From Blattamonas nauphoetae (Eukaryota; Preaxostyla; Oxymonadida), in assembly GCA_033064195.1 (NCBI GenBank), contig JARBJD010000391.1, forward strand, positions 1-63,698: DNA of 63,698 bases. Reading direction: 5' to 3'. Below, one piece after another: positions 34,910-48,000 of this stretch. The notes under the pieces are model-generated. The model was not told where the DNA came from, ran no database searches, and saw only the letters and a list, made by a program, of their open reading frames with translations. The position numbers and the translations under genes are program-made. Position 1 is the stretch's first letter; every line of letters starts with the position of its first letter.

Positions 34910-36603
34910 ATGTTGTTTCTCTCATCCCGGAGAAATAACATGCGAATTGTTCAAGATTCCTTAAAACAAAAATCATGGACCGATCACCGAATGGCCTTCC
35001 ATCGAAACGATCCAGCCGAACCACTTCGGTGGTGGAGCAACACTGACCTCGATTTTGGGTACCTTTCAGAAGCCCAGCGGGAGAGTCTCGCCCTCCTCGC
35101 TCCCACTCCACTCGATTTCTACCGGAAGTATGTTATCCCCAAGAAAAAAGAACAACTAACGAAAGACATCCAAGTTGCTTTTGAAACAACAATAGATTAT
35201 GCCCAAACATTTTCAGATAATGTCTATGAATACTTTTCCAACATATGGCCACAAACTAATCCCATCCCAGCGCCCACAAATCCCTACCATATCCCCCCTC
35301 CAACACCACAACAATGCGTCCAGAATAGCCCACCTGGCTACTCAAATTCCCCAGCAGTACGAGCACATCAAGCCTCTCCGAATCTCCAAATCACCCAACT
35401 TGTCGGTCCTGAGCCATCTCATGCTCAGCAGCCCCTTCTCTCGCACGAAACACCTCCTATTCTCCAAATTGATCCTCAAATTTCGACTCTTATCAAGTCA
35501 ACTCTCACCCAAAATGCACAGGTTTGTTTCTCAAGCCTTCCCATTTTCTAGTCGCAAAACAACCAAATGTCCTCCTTCATGGAATACATTAGATCATCAC
35601 TGGACACGTTTAGCACTCTTCTCCAAGAACAAAACGATGAAATTAAACATCTGCAGACATCACTCCGAACAATGAAGGAAGAACTGAATGTCCAGAAACA
35701 GGAGAACAGACAGCTGCAACAGCAAGTTGGTCCACTTCAACAAAATGTCCAACAACTCCAACGCCAAATCCAGCAAATTCAATTCCAACAGCAACAACAA
35801 CTACCTCAACCTCAACCAGTCCCCCAACAACCATACTACCCACACCCGCACTCTCCGTCTCTCCAAGCCTCTCAGCTCGCATACGGCCCTCCACCGAGCA
35901 ACACTTACCATCCATCCCAATCGGCACTGTCGTTTTCAGTTGCACCAACTCCAAATCCATCCGCACCGCCAGCAGCCTCTCAATCGCAAGTAACAGGTTT
36001 ATCATCATTTCATATTATCTTCCCAAGTCCTTCAAACGATCCAGCCTCAGTTTACAAGCAATCAAACATATAATGTGACGGATCGGACTGTCTCCATCAG
36101 CTATCCCATCGGAACACGGATTGTTATTCCATACACCATCGTCAATTGTGTTGCGGCCATCAAATGGACCTTTCAAGAAGCAGGTACCCTTATTTTCGTT
36201 CTCCCCATCCTTCTCCAGTCTCGTCCAGAATCGCAGTCGGTGTCTTCGATGATCGTGTCCCACAACCATCAGTTCTTACCGATGCCGTCAAAATTGTCTC
36301 AAATGGCCAAGTCACCATTCATGGTGCAACGCCATCAATATCCTTTGCGCGTAACAGTCGCGTCTGCCTCATCGAAGTTGATGCTCGACAACGAAAGCTT
36401 CTCGCTCAACTGGACGATGATCGAACGATTGAAGTCACCAATCTTCCGTCTGCTGTGAAATTCTTTGTTTGTTCCTCCTTTTCGTCATGTCCTGAAAGGT
36501 TGATATTGATCATCCACACAGCTCTGCTACAGTGGAATTCTTCCAAATCATCGATCGGTTGTCCATTACTCCAAAGCACAAACATCTTCAGATGCAATAT
36601 TAA
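34910..36603 (+). CDS. coiled-coil protein of unknown function, 5 exons
   Basis: Exons 34910-35521, 35552-35989, 36051-36183, 36219-36466 and 36499-36603 (introns 30, 61, 35 and 32 nt) give 511 residues, with phases consistent at every junction. An N-terminal block (RNDPAEPLRWWSNTDLDFGY, TPLDFYRKYVIPKKKEQL) is followed by a Pro-rich linker. Next comes a strong Gln-rich coiled coil at residues ~205-280 (LQEQNDEIKHLQTSLRTMKE). Another Pro-rich linker leads to a beta-rich C-terminal domain (VSISYPIGTRIVIPYTIVN, SSRIAVGVFDDRVPQPS) ending HKHLQMQY. The C-terminal domain has a SPRY-like feel, but I cannot assign a family. The first in-frame ATG after the upstream stop was taken as start. Confidence 0.65.
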
Positions 36604-36789
36604 GGACAGACAACTCATTTTTCGTCTTTTTTCAATCCGGTCTTATTTTCGCGATTACGTTGGCATTATTGTTTCTTTGACCGACTCATTGTATCAACTT
36701 ATGAGGAGTCAACAGTGAAATGATGGGATATCGTACAGAGCTCAGGGTAAACAGCCATCCACAAAATGAAGATTGTCTCGGAGAGCGAT

Positions 36790-38382
36790 TCATGGCTTAA
36801 TAATCTTGGGAGGGTCTTGGCGGACAAGGTATTCTCCAGACTGGGTCTTGTAGTTGATGTATGGGATCCCAGTGTAGCCAGACGATTCGTTGATTGTGAG
36901 GTGACGAACGTGGATACCCGAGACGGTGAAGAGGGGAATTTCAAACATAATCTTAATTGGCGGGGCGACTGCCGATGGTTTGGCTTGAGATTGAGTGTAT
37001 TAAGACAAGAAAGAGAGAATAAACACAATGCAATAAAATAATATCAAACATGATGACATTGTGGGAAGTCCCATCTGCGCCCGCATTGCACAAGTCTTTT
37101 TTCCATTCACCTGTCCAAGGCTCCACTTAATACAATTTAATTCTGGTTTGTATTGGCACACGCCGATTGTGGTTTCGAATGATGGTGTGTCGACATCTGA
37201 CGGGACAGGGATAAGCAGCGAGAGGGTTTTGGTCATTGACTTTTGTTTGAAGTTGGTAGTAACCTGTGAGAGAGGATGGGGAGGATGGAAGAGGAGGTGG
37301 AGTGATGATGAGAGAAAGTGGGGGAAACATGAATTGTGGTCTCAAATCGGCTTCCTTCAAATTCGTAACTTTGGCTGGTGACTGAGAAGAGAGGTTTGAG
37401 CTGATTTTTGAGGAAAAGGGGAGATGATGAGGTGGGAGATGAAAAATGGAGTGAATTGACGTACAAGTTTCCCCATTCGATATGACATCAATTCAAACTT
37501 CCCATCAGCGGGAATGAACGAAATAGTGCGATTTGTGTCGAACTTGGACAAGCGGACACATTGATGAAAATGGACATCCTCCAAATCGATTGTACGATTG
37601 GCCGCCTGCGTGTTTGGATCCATCCCACTCGCCTGAGCAAGAAAACCATAAAATAATTCATGACAAAAGACTCATGACAAACAGATGACTGGTGGAAGGC
37701 GAGTTTGTCGTTCAGGCCAAGGTGAAGTTCCGGCATGCCACTTAACTGTGAATCCATTTGAATAGACCCTTTAATCTCACTGGAAATGACAGTGCCATTT
37801 GCGGCGACAAGGTAGTTGATGTTCTCGACGACGGAACAGAAAACCTGAAGAACAGTGAGAGCAGAAAGGAGAGACTTTATTTTCCTCATAGTAAATGGGT
37901 GGAACACTCTGACGCCAAGACACTGCACCGGTTGGCGGTGGCATCGCGCGGACGTTGGTGAGACGCCGAGATTGTTGGAACACCGCGGTTTTCAGAGCTG
38001 ACGGATCATACACCTGTGCATACCCAAAATCAACCATCTCATCCAAAAGTTCGAGAGCAAGGGCAAAGTTGTCTTTGATACTTTCTTCTGAGACCGTTTC
38101 GAAGTATGTTTTGAAGACATCGACGAGTTTGCCCAGCATGACCATTGCTGTTGTGACGTTCATGTTTCCACGTCCAACGGCGAGAAGATAGAGATCTCCA
38201 TGCTTGTGAGTGACGTAAGTGATAGAATCAACGATAAAGATGGGTTTGACAAGGTTGTCGTCTTCTTCCAGAAAGTTATTGATAAAATTGCGCGAGATGT
38301 GCTTGAGTGGAATATCGCCGCGAAAATCTCGGCTAATGATCGGCTTTCCAGTCTCGTCAAGAATAAATAGAGCCGACAGCAT
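36790..38382 (-). CDS. AP1M: clathrin adaptor mu subunit, AP-1 type
   Basis: Six exons: 38382-37876, 37844-37683, 37632-37465, 37400-37329, 37263-37050 and 36983-36790 (introns 31, 50, 64, 65 and 66 nt) give 438 residues, close to the ~423 of AP-1 mu. It has an N-terminal longin-like domain (MLSALFILDETGKPIISRDF, DNFALALELLDEMVDFGYAQ). The mu-homology domain shows ENINYLVAANGTVISSEIKG, LSGMPELHLGLNDKLAFH, DVHFHQCVRLSKF, TISFIPADGKFELMSYRMGK, LSLLIPVPSDVDTP and FEIPLFTVSGIHVRHL. The subunit binds Tyr-based sorting signals and links clathrin to cargo at the Golgi and endosomes. AP-1 is favoured over AP-2 by the FELMSYR and DVHFHQCVRLSKF blocks. Confidence 0.9.
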
Positions 38383-38575
38383 TTGATCTGACTCCCATTA
38401 CAAATTGAATTCAGCCTTCACCGAACCAACGAACGATTATCATCCGGATATGTGGTATTGATTTTTTCTTCGCTATTTTGACACCTGACTTGTCACAGTT
38501 GATTAACATGTTGGCTCTGTTTGGAATGGAGTGTGGTTCGATCATTCCATCCGATTCACCTGACTTCTGATCATC
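38383..38575. promoter_or_regulatory. bidirectional intergenic promoter region
   Basis: These 193 bp separate the divergent starts of the mu adaptin (38382, minus) and the membrane protein (38576, plus), so both promoters must lie here or overlap the genes. No distinctive element recognised. Confidence 0.5.
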
Positions 38576-40011
38576 ATGGAACTCGATGCCCCAACATCAC
38601 ACAGTATCCTTTTTCTTGTTGATGAGTTCATTTCTTGTAATAGCACCGCGCAATAAAACACGCTTCCTTGTCTGGACAGTCCTGAATTCGCTCACTACTC
38701 TCATTCTTTCTGTTCTCTACATCATCATGGCCATCTATCTCCGCAAATACCTCCGGATTTCACCAGTCTGGGCCATGATATTGAGCCTTTGTGGCATCTA
38801 TTCCATCGTTTCACTTTTCATCACATCGAAAGAGATGGAATACAGAAAGAAATACCCATTCATCCTGATCCACGTGTCCAGTGCCTATTTGACACTATTC
38901 CTCTCGCTATTCCAACTGTTATTCCTCATCTTTCAAATGATCTATGTCAGAGATTTCCTCTGGTATAGTTGGGGGCCATCGCTTTTCTTGCACATATTCT
39001 CCATCGTCGCCGCACTGCTTGTTGTGGGTGTTAGTTTTGTGAACATTACTACCATGAAAGACATGTTCGGAACACAAATGTTGAAACGAGTATCAATTTT
39101 AATTAATTCCAATTTCATTCCTTTCTTTCTCTATCAGAGCTTTGTCATCTTCGGACCAATTGTCACCCTATTCTTCCTTCTGATGATTCCATTTGATCTC
39201 ATATTTGACCTGAGCCCATCATCACTCATCTACACCTCAACTCTCTCCACCTCCTCTTCACCCTTCCTTATTGTCTTACTCGTCGTCCTCCTCGCTGGAA
39301 TGCTGGTCCTCTCATTCATCATCTTCGCACTTGTCACTGCCTCTGAGAAAACACCACGCAAGAGCCGCCTTGCTCTGATCCTCTCTCTCATCGTTGCAGG
39401 AGCTGTGGGTATCTTCACCCTTGTCATGTTCTTTGTGGGGATGTTCAAACGCAACACAGCATACCACGCCGTGAACTCTGTCATTCTTGGCAGCTCACGA
39501 GTCAACGTCATGTCACGGTTCATTATCGCACTGGACTTGCTGTATGTGGCGTCAGTCCTGCTGCTCCTTGTGCTATCAACTCACCTCAACCATACCACCA
39601 CATCAACCATCTATGGGAAGAGGGCTGTTCTGTTCCAGGTCGCGAAGAAAGACATCTTGAAGAGCTTGCCGTCAACCGATTCATTAACTGATTCCTCCCT
39701 CCAAAAGGCAGCCCAAGACGATAGTCTCCCCTTGGATAGACTTAACATGGAAGGGGAGCCGAAGGAAGAGCCAAAAGAGAAGAAGGGAGGGATTCATGTT
39801 CCGCTCCCCACATTCCTTTCCACTCCGTCCAAAAAAGCGGCTGAGAATGTTGTTGAAGATGATCTTGCTTTTGATGATGAACCCGTCGAGATTGAGTCCC
39901 AACGTGTGCATTTTCTCCTTTGTCATCATTCCCATTATTCTTCTAGCTCCAAAGCAACAAGAAGCGTATGAGCCAATCGAAGATGATAATCTCATTGATC
40001 TTACTCCGTAG
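38576..40011 (+). CDS. multi-pass membrane protein, unknown family
   Basis: Exons 38576-38603, 38644-39903 and 39947-40011 (introns 40 and 43 nt, both phase 1) give 450 residues. ATG 38576 is chosen because the 28-nt first exon (MELDAPTSH) joins in frame. The ATG at 38586 used by the unspliced frame would translate the intron. About eight hydrophobic segments (for example FLVWTVLNSLTTLILSVLYI, AYLTLFLSLFQLLFLIFQMI, FLIVLLVVLLAGMLVLSFII, LALILSLIVAGAVGIFTLVM) are followed by a ~115-residue charged cytosolic tail. The tail ends QQEAYEPIEDDNLIDLTP, which contains acidic and di-leucine-like sorting features. Family not recognised. Confidence 0.8.
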
Positions 40012-40256
40012 GTTGAGGGCTTATATACCACTGCGCATTCCATTCAATCTTGTTTTCTTCACATTACCGAGTTTGTTGAGATTCAGCCGTTTGGGAAAGT
40101 GAAACTCCGAGATATTTCATTCACAGGGAATCAGTGAGCGAGAGGGATCATCTCATGTGTGAATATCAGGCAGAAGTGGAGAGAAATGTCACTTTCTGGG
40201 ATACTCAATTTGATTAAGGGCTCACAGAAAATCACATCGTTCAATCAAGCGTTTGG

Positions 40257-43200
40257 ATGACTGATCAACGTAGAGAAGAACTAGTCGCTGATCTGAACAA
40301 TAATTCTCTCTTCTGCTCCATGTACGTCAATTTCATCTTTGATATCAACTCTCTCTTAACCTCGATAGTTGTCAGGATGGAATTGGAGTCCATGCATCCA
40401 TTTGGTCATGCCCCGACTGTTTTCAGATCTTTCACTTCAAATGCTTGACAGAGTGGGCAAGCAGCAAACTTCGAGCCCTCCAAACAATCCCAAATCCAAC
40501 CTCATCTCCAAAATGGAAATGTCCCTGGTTTCTATTCTGATTTCAAGATGATCTAATTTCCATTCTGGGTTGATTTCTAGGTGCAACCATCCCTTCGAAC
40601 ACGTCCCTCGCGAAGACACTTGTTTCTGTGGAAAGCGATCGCACCCAATCTCGAACCGAGGTTTGAATGATTTATACACATTCATACCCACTGTTTGTTT
40701 CATTATTCAGAAATATTGCCGCATAGTTGTGGAAAGGTTTGCGGCAAAAAGCGAGCTCAAGGTTGCAAACACCCATGCACTCTTCTTTGCCATCCAGGGC
40801 CATGCCCGCCTTGCAACCAATTCAACAACCAGGCTAAGTGCTGGAGTCATGGGAAGAGCATGGTAATTCGGTGTGGGAACGACAGTATGACCAATTTTCG
40901 ATTTCATCTTGTCAGATCTTTCTTGCGGCGATACATGCGGGAAAAGACTCGATTGTGGGTCACACGTCTGCACAGAGATCTGTCACGACGGACCATGCCC
41001 TCGCTGCTCAAAAACCTTCGAAGTCGTGTGTCAATGTGGTCGACACACTAAAACGGTCGGATGCCGCGACAAGGATCGTCTGCCTCCCTTTCTTTGATCT
41101 TTCTAGTTCCCTTCATCTGTGGCGAGGTGTGTGGGAAGAAGCTTTCGTGTGGCCATCACACTTGTCAGCGTATCTGCCACGCTGATCATTGTGGCGAGTG
41201 TCCGTCTTCAGTTTCCGCGATCGTTACCTGCAACTGCGGAAAACACACATTGTCATCGCTTGGAATCACAAGATCGTCCTGTGTCGACCCAATTCCAGAA
41301 TGTGGCGAAATCTGTGGAAAGAAGTTGCCGTGTGGGCATCTCTGCAAATCAAAGTGCCACGTCGGCCCGTGTCCAGCCTGTCACGAGTCTGTGCTCAAAT
41401 CATGCGTCTGTGGGAGTACACAGGCCTCCGTGCTCTGCTCAGACCCGTCACCGAAGTGTCTGAAATTCTGTGGCGCTCTTTTGTCGTGTGGTCGGCATAA
41501 ATGCCAAGAAACATGCTGCCCATACTCAAACTCGTCCGACGAAAATGCTCACATTTGCATGCGCATCTGCAATCGGAAGTTGAACTGCGGGAACCACACC
41601 TGCCAAAACTTGTGTCATTCAGGTCGCTGTCCACGTTGTCTGAACTCCTCCTTCGATGCATATGTCTGTCCATGCGGAAGGACGACGATGGAACCCCCAA
41701 TTCCGTGTGGGGCGACGCTCCCACTCTGCCCGTTCAACTGCCACCGACCTCGCCCGTGCGGACACCCTGCTCATCATGTCTGCCACTCCGATGACGAACC
41801 ATGTGCCCCGTGTCTTGTTATTGTCCAAAAGGAGTGTGCGGGAGGACATGGGATCAAAATGAGTGTTCCCTGTTCGTCCAACCAACCCTCCTGCGGTCAG
41901 CCTTGTGGGAAGTTGCTCAAATGCCAACATCACACTTGCCGACGCATCTGTCACGGAGGTGATTGTCAACCACACCAAGCGGAGGGTGGAGAAGGTTCCT
42001 GTGGGCTTGTTTGTGGAAAGAAGCGGAAATACTGCGAACACGAGTGCACAGCAACATGCCATCCACAATCAGCTTGTGACACATCCGTTCCCTGTCCAGC
42101 CTCGATCGTTGTTCGATGCGAATGTGGGACGATGAAAGAGACGCTGCCATGCTCGACTTGTGATGCCCATCAGGAGGCGTTCAAACGACAGCTGCCGTGC
42201 GGAGAGGAGTGCAGAAGAAAGAAGGAGACAATCGCGCTCGGCACTTCACTTCACGTTCCTCCCTCGTCCCTCTCTCTCCTCCTCTCCCCACAATCCACCA
42301 CCGCCCCTTCGCCGGAGAATGTGTTTCTTGGATATTCTGAAGATTTGATCAGCAGAGCGAAGAAAGAAAGGAAAACGGTTCAAAAAGTGGAATTTATGAT
42401 TTGGGAGTGGGCCCGACGTGTCTCCATCGATCTGTCGACCCAAATTCGAGATCATCTCGCCGACGCATCTCGTGCACCTGTCGCCACTCCTCCTCCCCTC
42501 CCTGTCCCTTCAGCGAAGAGTGTGGCCGTCGCACCTGTCGTTGTGCCTGCCAACGCCCTTCCCAAACCAAAAGCTCGGAATTCAAAATTTTCATACACTC
42601 CAACCCAGAAACAAGAGATTGTGGAAACACCGTCTCCACCATCACCGCCTCATCCCCTCCCATCAAACACACCCTCCCCCTCTCCAGCCTCCAACGTGCT
42701 CTCCACACATCTTGCCCTCTCCTCACTCCCACCCGCTCGTGTGACCCCCCTCACCCTTCCAGCATACACCCTCACTTACAACTTCTCCCCACGCCAGCTC
42801 TCGCAACTTGTGAAGGAGTCGCTGTTCTTCTTCCGAGTTGTGTTTGATGAATACAAAAACGACGAGTTCATCCGAGTCAAGAAAACAAGGGCTCAGCGCA
42901 GCAGGTCGCCAGTGAACTACGCTTCCCACACATCATCTCTTCGATTGATGGGAAAGGAGGGGATTCTGAAGAGTGTTGTGAAGAGATTGAAGGAGAGGAC
43001 GCTCCTTCTGTCTCGTTCACATCCCGAAGTGTCTCTCCGCTCGCTTTTTGAGATGCTAAACACGCCCACAACCATCCTCTCCATTCTGCTCCCTCCCTTC
43101 CCTCTCTCCGCCCACCTTCCTCCTCTCCCCATTCGTGCCATCTTCGGGGACATTGGAGAATGGACAGACATCGTCCCATCGCCCATCTCCATCCATCCTC

Positions 43201-44372
43201 CCCTCCACCCCGCCCGCTTCATCCTTCTCTCCAACGCCGATGGCCTATCGACCGCTCAGATCGGACAGGCCCTGCTTGCCTTCGCTGGTCTTTATTTCAT
43301 CAGCTGGGTGGACAACCACAGTGTGTATGTTGTGATGCACACGCCGTGGCTGTGTGAGAAGGTCATGGCAAGCGGAGTCTTTCGCAGTCTTCTCCCGTCC
43401 ATCGCTTGTTGGGTTGGGAAAGAACATTTTGTTGCGTCAGAGTGGAGTGAGAAGAGGATCGGGGCAGCGTGGTGGGACAGTCTGGAGCCAGAAGAAGCAG
43501 AAGAAGAGCCGACGGAAGAAATGGAGGCAGCGAGATCCGACATGGAGAGAAGGAACATCGAAGGGCTCACAATTTGGATGGACTGTGTTTATGGATGGAC
43601 AGTGACGGGCGACGTGGGAGGGGCAGATGGCGAGCTTGGCGACATCGCAAGGAAGTTCCTGTGGAAAGAGGAGGAAGTGTCGTCGTCGGATGACGATGAG
43701 AAGAAGGGAGAGATGCTGCTGACAAAGGAGGAGAAGAGAGAGCGGAGAGAGAAGAGAGAACTGCGGCGGAAGATGAAGGAGAGCGAGGAGCTGGTTCGAA
43801 GGCAGAGACGCGACGAGGACTCCCTCTTCCCGCGATGGCTGGTGGGTGGTGCTTATTTGGGAGCTGCTTTGGTTGACGAGGGGAAGGAAGAGAGCAGGCC
43901 GATGCTGGGCGAAGAGAGGGTTCGGAGGAAGAAGGGGAAAGTGGACGAAATGCTGATTGAGAACAAGTTCTCGATTCTGACACAGTCGAGCAAGATTGCG
44001 GGCCCTCCGACGAACGAGGCCGAGCTAGTGCAGCAGGGAATGGAGGGATGGGAAGAGGGGAGTGTGCAGCGGATGAAGGAGCGGATAGAAGAGTCGAGCT
44101 CATCCGACGAGAAAGCGATGACTCGGAATCAGAAAAAGAGGGAAGCGAGGAGGAGGAGGAAGAAGGCGCAGAGAGAGGAAGAGGAGGTCGAACGAGCGAA
44201 AGAAATTGAGGCTGCGATGGAAGCAAAGCGGGTGGCGAAGAAGAAAGAGAAATTGGCAGCGAAAATGGAGCGATATGAGAATAAGGACAAACCGAAGACG
44301 ATTGTGGGGATTGATGTGGATCGGATGAGCACTTCTCATCTGACGGGAGTGTCGATTGATGATTTTCTGTGA
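40257..44372 (+). CDS. NFX1-type zinc-finger protein with N-terminal RING
   Basis: Six exons: 40257-40321, 40369-40527, 40581-40660, 40711-40884, 40916-41077 and 41107-44372 (introns 47, 53, 50, 31 and 29 nt) give 1301 residues. Splicing restores a RING-CH-like finger, CSICQDGIGVHASIWSCPDC then FQIFHFKCLTEWA, at residues ~18-80. About eight NFX1-type fingers follow to residue ~575 (CGKVCGKKRAQGCKHPC, CGDTCGKRLDCGSHVC, CGEVCGKKLSCGHHTC, CGEICGKKLPCGHLC, CGQPCGKLLKCQHHTC). Human NFX1/NFXL1 proteins are DNA-binding repressors with ubiquitin-ligase activity, which suggests a nuclear regulator here. The C-terminal third is Pro-rich, then ends in a basic/acidic coiled coil (KKREARRRRKKAQREEEEVE). 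The 29-nt intron is the shortest in the window. Confidence 0.9.
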
Positions 44373-44576
44373 ACAGGTCTTATTTTGGGAAGACTCGTTC
44401 ATTCGAAGAGACATTTCACACTCTTTCTTCGTTGAGACATCTTTGTTTACAGTTGTTTGAAACAAGACACAACGTGAAATGAGAACCCGGCTGTTCCCGT
44501 TCACCTCTCTCCCCCACAAACACGACGCACTCACATTCATAAACACACAAGAGAACAGTTCCATCTCAGTAATCCA

Positions 44577-44768
44577 TCAGTGCACGATCCAGTTGTCAGC
44601 TGGTCCATCCTTCGAATGACAAATGAGGAGATGGAGATGTGAGCAGTGTGGATTGTGGACGAGAGTGACGGGGTGAAGTGCGAGCGAAGAGTCAATGTCA
44701 TTCTGCATCGGCGAGGTTGTCAGATGGCTCGGTCCACTCAAATCCCACAATCCCAACGAGGATGACAC
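44577..44768 (-). pseudogene. possible WD40-type gene fragment
   Basis: The minus-strand frame reads SSSLGLWDLSGPSHL, then VTLVHNPHCSHLHLLICHSK and ends NWIVH. The GLWDLS and HNPHC..LLICHSKDG pieces look like the last blade of a WD40 propeller. The frame is closed by a stop just upstream, where sequence shared with the family A duplications begins (about 44775). The rest of the gene may have been replaced by that segment. Only weak evidence. Confidence 0.25.
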
Positions 44769-44774
44769 GGCGAT

Positions 44775-44960
44775 CGTGTCTTCTCATCTCTCCATGTTCG
44801 CTCATCTGAGTTTGGTGGATGAGTGGGAGGGACAGACAGACACTCCACCAACTCCAATCACACAACAGCCAGTTTCAACGCGTCGAGGGGAGACGAGAAG
44901 TGATGCTGTGATGAATGAGAGTGAGATGAGAAGAATTCGGTCAGACAAGGTGCAGCTCAA
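44775..44960. repeat. 3' flank of family A shared by three loci
   Basis: The block beginning CATCTCTCCATGTTCGCTCA and containing GGTGGATGAGTGGGAGGGAC recurs at about 13588-13700 (same orientation) and 7698-7792 (inverted). It always lies on the 3' side of the family A gene copies. It marks the extent of the duplicated segment. No intact frame is conserved across the copies. Confidence 0.7.
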
Positions 44961-45006
44961 AACAAGCGGAAGAGCGAAGGATGTGGGTTCGATCGACGAC
45001 CAACTT

Positions 45007-48000
45007 TCACTCGAGTCTGTCCACATTGAAGGCCAGCTCGATTCTGAAGTGTTTCGCGCGATTCTGGATGGTTTGATGAGTGTCCACTCCGATCCCCACC
45101 ACTCGCAGTTCGAACGCATCGTCCCACCCTTCTTCTCTCAAACACATTTCTCGTCTCTTCTGCCGCTCTCGTTTGTCTCGATTCCATTCCCATGTTCTGT
45201 TCAACATGCTCTGGAAAATAGTTGTAGAATGGTTTTCGTTCTCCATCTCGACCATCGTTTGAATTTCCCATTTCACAAGTTCTGACACAACGTCGGTGTC
45301 GTGTTCGTCGGAGCGAAGTTCCATGTTTTTGATGTGATTGTGGATCACGCAGAGGTGATTTTTGAGTCCAATTTTGTCATTTTCATTCAGAACGAATTTA
45401 TCCGAATTGCGGACGAGAAATGCGATGAATTGTTTGGCTGGATCGAACACACAACCTCGAATGAGTGGATATTGTTCGAATTGAGCTTTTTCATCGTTCG
45501 CATTCGGATACATCATGTATTCGATGAATTTGGTGAGACCGAAAAGAGTTTCGGACTCGGAGAGAGGAAGAGAAACGAAATCGACTGTTTCAAACATCCT
45601 CCCAACAAGATTCGCTGTCATGAATTGTTCCTTCATCCATGGATAGCGAACAACGATGTTTATGATTGTGTGGATGATGCGACGTCTGATATCGGGGTGA
45701 GCGAGTTTGAGAGAGTTGAGAATGAGGTTGGGAAAGGATGGATCGTCGAGGATGATTGTTTGGAAGGATGATTTGTGAGGATCTGCGATTTTGTATGTCA
45801 CATCAGTCAAGAAACACCATCCATCATTCAAAAACATGTGACAATGGTTTCTAAGTACTTTCAGAGCATCAATCATTTGGGTGTCAACTCCAGAAACAGA
45901 TGGAGTGGTTAGAGAAGAGTCGGAGGGAAGAGAAGCGATGAGAGTGTCGATGGTTGAAATGTTCGTGAGAATCGTTGGGAGAGCTTCTTTCACAAAGAGA
46001 ATCAATTCTCGGATGATCTCAGAATCAACCTGAAATGACAAGAAATGATGGAAAGAGGCAAAACACACTATGATTCGAGGAGTGGCGGTCAAAAGAAGAA
46101 GTGGGAGTTCGCATGAACATGAACAGAAGTAAATGGAACGGGTAACGAAGAATCGATCATCTTTCGTGAGCTGGATGTATTTTGGGAGATGTGAAGGATC
46201 TGTTGGGAGATTAGTTTGGAATTCGGAGAAAACGATTCTGAGTTTCATTTTCAGAGCAGTCAGGAACGAGAGACCAGAATATTGTTGGAGCGGGGAAGAT
46301 GATGGGAAGATGGGTGAGGGGAGGAGTGTGAGAGCAGGTGGATCTCGTTCGACAACATTGTAAAGGGTCTCGAGAGAATTAGAGGCGATTCCGAGATGTG
46401 GAAAGAGAGAAATCCGAGCCAAAGTGGAGAGAATTGCTGGTGGAGGCGATGATTTTCCGATTTTCTTGAATGTGGAAATGATGAAGTCCTTGTGTTGAAG
46501 AAAAAGCGAGTCCACGATTTCGGGTTCGAAAAAGAGTGATTCCATGCAAGAACAACACTGAAAACAAAAGAGGAAGAAGAAAGAAATCAACAAACTGATT
46601 CCAATGCAGCACATGAAAACCAATCTCCAAATTCCCTGATCACGAAAGAAGCGATTTCAGACGAATGCGAAGAGCGAACGAACGAGGGCGATTTCGAATC
46701 TGAAAGAAAGCAAGAAAGCAAGAAAGCAAGAAATGAAGACATCCAGCATCACAACCAAGAAAACCACAAACAAAGAATCGAAACCAATTTCATCAGTTCA
46801 GCCTGAAATGGGCGATTCTCTTTGAAAGGTCGCAAAACACTAATGTGCGTCCCAAAAATTCATTTTTTGCCCAATTACCGTTCTTTATTTCAGTAGACAA
46901 GAAATAGGGAAATTATTGAATTTTAAGTTCGATCGCGTTCGATATCGTCCTTTTTTGTTGAAGACAATAGTGCACACTTTTTGTCACAGAATCTGTTCGA
47001 AAACAGAGAAACGATGGAAAACTACATAAAACGCTCATTCTGTGTGAGAGAACCAACACAAAGACATCTATTGTAGAAAAAGACACGAAAAGTTCTGAAT
47101 GGCAAAATCAACAATCATGATGAATTTAGTCTTCAAGATTGGCGGAACATGTCTAACAGAGGTGCTTTGAGGTATCTCTTGATTCAAAACGGTATTTGAT
47201 GGGAATTAGAGGAAGAGTAGGGCGAACAAAGAGTCAGTGCCCGTTTGTGATCTATAAGACGAGAAATTTGTGAAAAAAGTTCCGATCGCGAGTGAAAACT
47301 GGAGAAAATATCACACAGTGCAAGTGTACAGATTGTCTTCTGGCTGTGAGAAACAATCTGTCTCGCCTCAAAAAAGTGCTGAGTGTCTGTCAGTGTGAAC
47401 GAAATATATGACACAAACCAGGAGAATCACATGTAATGCACGGTATTAGGTCGGTTCAATCACGAATCTGACAAATGAATACCGTGTGATGAAGAAGGAG
47501 TCACCTGAACTTGGAATCTGGAAAAAAGTGAGTGAAAATGGGAAAATCTGGTAATTCAAACCTTAAACGGGGAGAGAGAGGATGTTTATGTGAACTCTGC
47601 TGTTTTCTTTACGATATATAGAGTGGGGATGGAGATAAAACGGAGGCGACCTTTCATTTAGAATCGCCCAAATCAAAGCCACAATCAACAATCAACAAAA
47701 CAGAAAACGAGACCACAAGTCCAGATGAGTGAGGGACACAACACAATGGAGACAGAAATCGACACCAATCATCGAAACGGTCATTCGACCCACTTTCTGA
47801 AACACATCCACAAATCGATGAAGAAAACAAGAATACACACCAGATGCCACTTTCTGCAACTCTCGGAGTGTGTCAACTATAACATCTTCATCATCACATT
47901 GCAATACTTCGAGAAGGGACGAAATGTTTGACTGAGAACGAGAGAGATGAAGAATGAAAACCAAAAACCAGATTCCAACTGGGTGACTCGCTCAAAGAAC

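Noticed and set aside
44695-45285. 196-codon plus-strand frame
   Set aside because: It is antisense to the last exon of the family A gene, which is supported by three homologous copies and intron phases.
46740-46742. ATG at 46742 as start of the family A gene
   Set aside because: It lies in a 72-nt intron; upstream exons join in phase and are conserved in copy 2.
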